In this document: positions 58,188 to 64,000 of the stretch, one piece after another | Position numbering within the stretch: the stretch's first letter is position 1 | Layout: every line of letters begins with the position of its first letter | NCBI GenBank assembly: GCA_001574975.1 | Contig: KQ965731.1 | Coordinates: 972,710-1,036,709, forward strand | Origin: Gonapodya prolifera JEL478 | Taxonomy: Eukaryota; Monoblepharomycota; Monoblepharidomycetes; Monoblepharidales; Gonapodyaceae | Reading direction: 5' to 3' | DNA: 64,000 nt | Program-made: the position numbers and the translations under genes | Notes under the pieces: generated by a model | Seen by the model: the letters and a program-made list of their open reading frames with translations, nothing else | The model's database searches: none | What the model was told of the DNA's origin: nothing

Positions 58188-60533
58188 ATGTGGCAAGCGA
58201 TTCCCTACCGGTGGAATCTCGTGACCTTACTACTCGTTGGTATCGTCACTGGAAGAGCAGGCGGGCAGACATGTGAGTTTTCGTGCGGTGCCAAGAAGTG
58301 ATACAGAACTAACCGTCAATTTATCTGTCTATAAGTCCCTCAATGCCCGCCAGATATTGCACTAACCTATGTCAACCAAAGAAACACGACTGATGGAACC
58401 ACTCGCTATGAATACTCTTCAAATGGTCAACTATGTTCCGGCTGTCCAAATGAAGGGGTTTCCACTGCTTGGGACGCTACTGCACTGATTTGTCGTAGCA
58501 TCAACTGTGAGCAGCAGTCTAGGTTTTGGTGGGCCAATCATTGGAATGCCGTGTGGTGCAGATCCTACCTGCCCGAGCGATATCACACTGCAGTTCCAGC
58601 GGGACCTAGGCAACAATCACTTCCTTTACTTGACCCCTACGGGAGCCTCATGTTCGGGTTGTCTGAACGTGAGACTTACTTCCACTGTTACGAACCTTTA
58701 ATGGAGACAACACAACACGTATGATTTTGGACCAACCGCAGGAGCCAATCACAACGAAATGGAACGCTGCTGTGATGCAGTGTGTCACGTTAACTTCGAC
58801 AACCGGTACGTGCACAAGCGCACTTTGTCAAACTTCACATGAAGCCAACCGCCCCGCCTCTTGCTCCTGAAAGGGGTTGGCAACACCATAACTTCTGCAG
58901 CCGTGTTAACGACAAACCCTCCGGCTGCTACTTCAAGCGTAATCTCATCAGGACCTAAGGGATACGGTGCTTCTTGTTTAGTCGCAGCAGAGTGTCTTCC
59001 CTTTCTGACGTGCCTGGCAGGTACGAAAACTGGTACATTTTCGTTGGAAGTAAATATCCAATTCACCAATACATTACACTGAAGGAAGCTGCGCTTGTGG
59101 GACTGGACAGTTCACGTGTGGGAATACTGCTTGTTGCAACTTGGACACTCTTTGTGCCGCAGGGGTTTGCGTCGCAAACACATCTGTTTCTGCCAAAGTA
59201 ACTTCCAGTTCATTGGCGAGCATTCTTACATCCACAATCACATCAACAGTCGATCAGCAGAATTCTCAGGCAGGGGGTGTGAACAGTAACGACAACGGAG
59301 GTGGCTTCCCGATTTATGGGATCATCGTCGCTGCTGTGGGGGGTGCCATTCTGCTGGTTGGGATTGCGGCTATCGTATTTTGCTTGGCACGACGAACAAA
59401 GAAGGACTCGAAACAAGGGTCGCAACAGCTCTATTATTCGGGAACTCAGACAAAGACTCCAATGGTACAGCCAATATCTCCCATGCTGCTTCCTCAACCT
59501 CAATATGGCAGCCCCCACACCTCTGCTTCAGCATCTCCAATATTTCCAAGTGGACCTCCTCCGGGAGCGGTGTTCAAGAATCAAAGCGTGGCCGGAAGGT
59601 TTGTGGTGCGGTTTCTATGTGGTCGTGATGCATACTAAGCCCTACCCAATGCCGTAGCTCTGGGGCGTCGTCATCTGGATCGACAATCGACAGTCTTGTT
59701 GTCAGTAACAGTCCTGGTGGAGTGCTGGCGCCTCGTGAGGCCTTTGGAGCAGTTGTGGCTCCTCCGGTCCCATTCATACAAGGACTTCCTAATCCACCGC
59801 TTCAGGAGGTAGAGTAGAGTTCGCTTGTGTGCTGATTAAATACTGACTCCTTTCTCAAAAGCCTCATTGGTTCTACCTGAAAGTTGCAACAGCCTACGGC
59901 AAGGTTAATCACACTCAACTGAGTGCCTATTACCAGGGGCCACCTCTTCGCGTTGTCAAACCGGTAAAAATTGGTCTGGAATGTTGCTTTGCAGACCAAA
60001 AATAACAGTAGCTCCTCTTAAAGTACATCGCAACGACCGAAGATGAAATTGCGGTCTTTCCAGGGCAAGTGGTTGAACTTCGAGATGTCTTCTCGGACGG
60101 GTAAGTGTTGTCTTTTATGTTTTCTATAGCACGACCCTCAGCTTTCTTCTTTGTCACGCAGCTGGGCCGTTGGATGGAGTGAGTGGTCACCTTCGTGCAG
60201 TCGTACATCGAGTCTAAAAGTGTTTCGACGACAGATCTCGAAACTGGAGCGTTCGGTGTCCTGCCTCTGGACTGCCTCGCTCTAACTGGTAGCGAGACAT
60301 TGAGCGCAGACACCTCGTCAGCATCTGTTCCGACTCGCTCTGCGTCAAAATCGCTTGGTGCCCTCGCGATTGTGCAATCAGCGAGATTGTCCTCCCCTCC
60401 ATCTATTGACAATACGCCCCAACGAGCACCAATGCCCCAATATACGAATCTCACTTGGCAACATGGGTCTCCAACGTCCAGCTCAGGTACACTGCATTCT
60501 GACGCACCTTTAACGAACAATGGACCCCGGTAG
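58188..60533 (+). CDS. Single-pass surface protein with duplicated Cys module and cytoplasmic SH3 domain
   Basis: I do not recognise the ectodomain. ATG 58188 opens a signal peptide (MWQAIPYRWNLVTLLLVGIV to AGGQT). Two related modules follow: QCPPDIALTYVNQRNTTDG to CSGCPNEGVSTAWDATALIC, and TCPSDITLQFQRDLGNNHF to CSGCLNEPITTKWNAAVMQC. The second appears after removing introns of 55 nt (58507-58561) and about 75 nt (about 58669-58743). Next come a short Cys-rich stretch (CACGTGQFTCGNTACCNLDT) and a Ser/Thr stalk. One transmembrane helix follows (IYGIIVAAVGGAILLVGIAA, then RRTKK), then a Pro/Ser-rich tail and a C-terminal SH3 domain (RVVKPYIATTEDEIAVFPGQ, VVELRDVFSDGWAVGW, ETGAFGVLPLDCL). Fungal Fus1 and Sho1 show similar membrane-SH3 logic, so a sensor or signalling scaffold is likely by inference. 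Small introns split the SH3 domain. Confidence 0.8.
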
Positions 60534-60737
60534 TAAGTAATTCGTAGTAGCCTTGGCAAAAACTAAAGCCTTTTCCTTCTTACTACAGGCGATAATCAAA
60601 TTCTAGCATCTCAGTCCGTAAAATATAATATATGAAGGGGAGACTATGTATCGCGTTGGCACTAACATATTATGTTAATTTTTTTCGGTTGTATGCGGTT
60701 CGCTCTGCCATTATCAATGGAATTAATTTCGCAAACA

Positions 60738-62814
60738 TTATGCTGTGATGATTGGAGTGGCGGTGGCATTATCTCTTCGTGCGCGTTGCCTCAGAACAAT
60801 CGTCAATGCGCCCGCAAGGACCGCCGAGAGCAGCATGCAGCTACCCCCGTACATCATCGCGGGAAGGTAGGTGTGCACAATGACGTCGGGGTCCGCACCC
60901 GCTAGGTCACTTCCCCCCGAATTGTCAATCAAACGGCCGCCAAGCACCGTGCCCAGGAATGAACCCGGAATAAGGCCACCGTATGCAAGGCCCAGCATTG
61001 TGGCAGACTTGCGCGAGCCGTACCTGGGGTAGAGAGAAGTTTGCGTTTCAGATGGAGTCTGGCACATCACGAGCCAACTCACATGTCCCCCACGACAACC
61101 GGCACGAGAGATGGGTAACCTCCACCAAAGGCCCCAAAGACAACACCTGCTCCTACGAGGGCACCGTACGTCTTTGAAAATGGCCACCATACGAAGTAGA
61201 CCAGAGAAGAAATGACGAAGCACAACGTCAGGCTCAGTGAAGGTCCGATAAAATCTGACCCAGCGCCTTGTAGAATGCGCCCAAGGAAGGCTGCGATGTT
61301 GATGAACGAAAGGATGAGTGAGGCCTGCTGGGGTGTGTACCCAAGGTTGGTTGCGTATGAGGGGACGTAGTATTGCAGGACAAAGAAGCCAAAGTTGAGG
61401 GCGAGCATGGAGCCGAAGAGGAGGAAGAAGGGGAGGTTGATGTCGGAGCGGTCGAATCTTGCAGAGGCGCTCTGGTACCAGGTGGGAGTGCGTATGTGTG
61501 TGTACGTCGTGAGCCAGGTGTGTTGTGCAGTGCGCTGATAAACGTACCAGCCGTGGGTATCTCGGACGATTCAACAAGGTGGACACGAGCAAACACACTC
61601 CGCCCGTTATGTGGACAATGCGAAGCGCCCACCGCCAGCCGAGGGTGTCGAGAATCGCTTGCGTCCACGGTGCCATGAGGAAGCCTCCGAGGCCGACCCC
61701 TGGATGACGAAAAAGGGCCGACAGTGTCGAGGACAGGACGAATATAAGGTCTATAGCGTTCGAGGAGCAAAGGGGATTGTTACTGGAGCTCACCGGACAC
61801 GGCCATTCCCACCGCCATTCCCCTCCGCTTCTCAAAGTACTGTGGCAAGACGGGAATGATGGAGTAGAACGCGCAGCTGGTAGCGATCCCGCCCAGAAGT
61901 CCCTGGCTCAGCATGAGCTGCCATACGGCGTTGCATTGGGCGGCAAGGACGCCAGTGAGTGCGTACAGAAAGGCGCCGACGAAACCAACGAGGCGGAAGC
62001 CGTCTGTGGGGCTCGTCAGAATGGTGCGATGTTTTACAAGACGGGGAGGATAGGAGCTCACATTTGTCTGCGACGCGGCCGATGAAAAGTCCACTGAAGG
62101 GAATTTGGGTGAGGTTGGATTATGCAATAAAAGGTGAGGGCATGGTGCTTACGTCACACCCCAAGCGCCGAGAGAGGCGCTGCCAACGAAAGCGATCTGT
62201 TGATTTGTGGAGCCTGATGGTCGAATATTTCATTCCCGGATTTAAGTCAGTGAATCCGCCTAACGGCAAGCGCTTCGACCATTTAAATCACCTTCGAAGA
62301 TTTTTTCTTGGGTATAGTAGCGCTGGTACACTCCGAAACTCCAGTCGCGCCCACCGACAAAGATCATGGTGATAACACCACACATGACCATGATCCAACT
62401 TGAAACCGTGATGATTCAGCGCGTAGAACATGAAACTGGCCATCTGAGATAAAACGTACCCATATCCGCCATCAGGGGGTGGACCTAGACCTGCAGCAGT
62501 CGCGGAGAGGGGGTGCACGTGTTGCGTCGCGGTGAGCATGCAACCAACGGAACGGAATCAAATCGGTGCCGAACTATTTCCTCACCAGCAAGAGATTCCC
62601 GCCGAACGCTCCCGCGCCGTCGTCCCAGATGCGCTCCGCTATGATCATCTTCTGGTTTCTGCGTCTCGCTCTTCTTGTCAGGATCGCTTTCTTCGTCCTC
62701 GGCTCCCTCTGTGTTTCGAAAAGACACTTTCGAGCGGGGTTTCTCCGATACGACAGGAAGAAGCTGGGACGATGTGTCGGGGGTGGAATCGCTCGGTGGT
62801 TCTGAGGTTTGCAT
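60738..62814 (-). CDS. MFS transporter, monocarboxylate (MCT/MCH) type
   Basis: ATG 62814 begins MQTSEPPSDSTPDTSSQLLP, and a charged cytosolic N-terminus (EDEESDPDKKSETQKPEDD) follows. The MCT signature reads PPDGGYGY; after an intron-split segment it continues WIMVMCGVITMIFVGGRDWS and FGVYQRYYTQEKIFEG. Later blocks: RLVGFVGAFLYALTGVLAAQ, MLSQGLLGGIATSCAFYSII, YFEKRRGMAVGMAVSG, GGFLMAPWTQAILDTLGWRW, NFGFFVLQYYVPSYATNLGY and GLIPGSFLGTVLGG, fitting twelve helices. About seven introns interrupt it; the stop is at 60738. Family knowledge: fungal MCH proteins resemble animal lactate/pyruvate carriers, but several carry other substrates such as riboflavin, so I leave the substrate open. Confidence 0.87.
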
Positions 62815-63065
62815 GGTATAAAAAGGAGAAGGGAGATTGAAAGGAGAAACCTGCTTTCGGAGACAAAATGAGAACCTTGCGACCGTCGCACTCTGTCTCC
62901 CTCCCAAGCAGAGAAACTTTATGTTTTTTAAAATTTATGTTCAATGAAGAATAAACAAAATAAAATTAAATGAATCCAGTGCTTTGGTCAAACCCTTGCG
63001 GTGCAGGTCCCGCCCAATCGATTTCCAAGCGCGACACCTCGTCGGAACCATGGCTGTGAGCGACC
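62815..63065. promoter_or_regulatory. Short divergent promoter (MFS transporter / SAP protein)
   Basis: 251 bases between divergent start codons. A very AT-rich core (about 62920-62972, with runs of A and T) separates the two sides and is a likely nucleosome-poor promoter. A TATAAAAA-like stretch lies at 62817-62824, right at the MFS start. Confidence 0.45.
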
Positions 63066-64000
63066 ATGCGTCTCTCTCGCACGTATCGTGCAATCTCAGT
63101 CGTATTTCCCCTCTTCCGCCCGTCCCAGCCCAGATCGATTCAAACCGCCGCCGATACGTCCAAGCCCAAAACCTTCTCCTGGAACGCCGTCACGCGAGGC
63201 ACGCTTACAACAATCATGGCGAAGCTGAAAAAAGAGACCGTCTCCACAACCCAGCTCGCGATGGCTCGTGTAAGTGGAACAAGCGGCACGCTGGTGCGGG
63301 ACAAGGGCGGACATCGGCGAAGCCTCTGCCAGGAACAAATCTGGACGGGTCCTTGCTGATTCGCAAGAAAGGTCGAAGTTTGGCGATAGAAAACTCGATG
63401 GAATCGTCTCATCGCCGTTCACGCTCGCATCATCACCTCTTTCTTGCCCCTTGGCGCAGGCGGCGTCCTCTCTCTCACCACAAGAGCTCGAAAAACTCAC
63501 CGCAGACATCATACGCGCAGCCCTCACCGACGCCGGAGTCGCCCCGCCTTCCAAGGCCAAGAAAGCGGATCTTGTCGCAATTCTATTGCAACACCAACAG
63601 ACCACCCCAGCCGAGGACTCGTCCGAGGACGACGCCCCGCCGCCCATCCCTCGGACCAAAAAGCGCGCCCATCCCTCATCCTCCTCTGCAGGTGCTTGCG
63701 TGCCAACGGAGGAGCCGAACCCTCGAAAGCGGCCCAAAAACCGGGCCTCCAACAGCTCTACAGCCACGGCATACAATCAAGTCTCGCGCATCTCCAACAA
63801 ATCCACCGTGTCTACCCTCGTAGGCGACGCCTCCGCCGCGGCAGAGCCCGGCCCAGTGGATGCGCCTGTTGTCGTAGCATCCCTCCCCAACGTGGGATTG
63901 AGCAGCCAAATCTCCACCATCGCCTCACCCTCCCTTACCACCGACCTCGGCCAACTGTCTCAAGTGGAACCGAGCAGCCAAACGTCCGTGATTGAACCAA
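63066..64000 (+). CDS. SAP-like domain protein, possibly mitochondrial, 3' end outside window
   Basis: Exon 1 from ATG 63066 encodes MRLSRTYRAISVVFPLFRPS and QPRSIQTAADT, a basic, acid-free start typical of a matrix presequence. It runs to MARV at about 63269, where GTAAGT begins an intron. Exon 2 starts after TTGGCGCAG at about 63458 and continues in frame: AASSLSPQELEKLTADIIRA then ALTDAGVAPPSKAKKADLVA and ILLQ, the helix-extended-helix pattern of a SAP DNA-binding motif. A Ser/Pro/Ala-rich linker with a basic patch (PNPRKRPKNR) fills the rest. The catalytic or main domain lies beyond the window. A mitochondrial DNA-binding protein, such as a Cce1/Ydc2-type Holliday-junction resolvase, is one possibility, not shown by the visible part. 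Confidence 0.55.

Noticed and set aside
58440-58760. Apparent frameshifts in the SH3 receptor gene suggesting a pseudogene
   Set aside because: Two ordinary introns (58507-58561 and about 58669-58743) account for both frame changes and restore a duplicated Cys module.

Overview
The window looks like nuclear DNA of a zoosporic fungus, most likely a chytrid. Genes are packed on both strands and are split by many short GT-AG introns, mostly about 50-110 nt. The content mixes fungal cell-wall and housekeeping genes (chitin deacetylase, GDP-mannose pyrophosphorylase alpha subunit, proteasome ATPase Rpt6, mitoribosomal uL30m) with genes that Dikarya have lost or rarely keep. These include an axonemal nexin-dynein regulatory complex subunit (DRC3), a soluble-adenylyl-cyclase-like protein and an AIFM3-like Rieske/FAD oxidoreductase. 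DRC3 is the strongest sign that the organism builds a flagellum. I saw no tRNA, rRNA, CRISPR array, transposon or viral remnant.

Layout. 1-5.9 kb: 3' part of a soluble-adenylyl-cyclase-like gene (+). 6.0-8.7 kb: AIFM3-like oxidoreductase with a C-terminal membrane anchor (-). 9.4-11.6 kb: GMPPA (-). 12.0-12.5 kb: small disordered protein (+). 12.5-18.4 kb: three minus-strand genes in a row (coiled-coil protein, F-box protein, NCS2 nucleobase permease). 19.9-21.5 kb: Rpt6 (+). 21.6-50.2 kb: three paralogous Munc13/Ync13-like MUN+C2 genes, two on + and one on -. Between them lie a Tyr/Arg-rich possible flagellar protein (-), uL30m (-), a secreted protein ending in thrombospondin type 1 and C-type-lectin-like domains (-), and DRC3 (+). 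51.8-54.7 kb: membrane-anchored chitin deacetylase (+). 55.0-57.9 kb: membrane RING-CH ubiquitin ligase (+). 58.2-60.5 kb: single-pass surface protein with two Cys modules outside and an SH3 domain inside (+). 60.7-62.8 kb: monocarboxylate-type MFS transporter (-). 63.1-64 kb: start of a SAP-domain protein, possibly mitochondrial (+).

How it may fit together. Several products bear on vesicle delivery to the surface and on wall construction (three MUN/C2 proteins, chitin deacetylase, GMPPA, the SH3 receptor, the lectin/TSP1 protein). Others belong to the swimming stage (DRC3, perhaps the cyclase and the Tyr-rich protein). That suits an organism that swims, settles and then builds a wall, but co-function of neighbours is inference only.

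The most unusual items are the secreted repeat-TSP1-CTLD protein, the local triplication of MUN/C2 genes with unrelated disordered tails, and the SH3 receptor with its duplicated ectodomain. Exon coordinates given below were worked out by eye from splice sites and reading-frame continuity. They are firm where stated exactly and approximate elsewhere.
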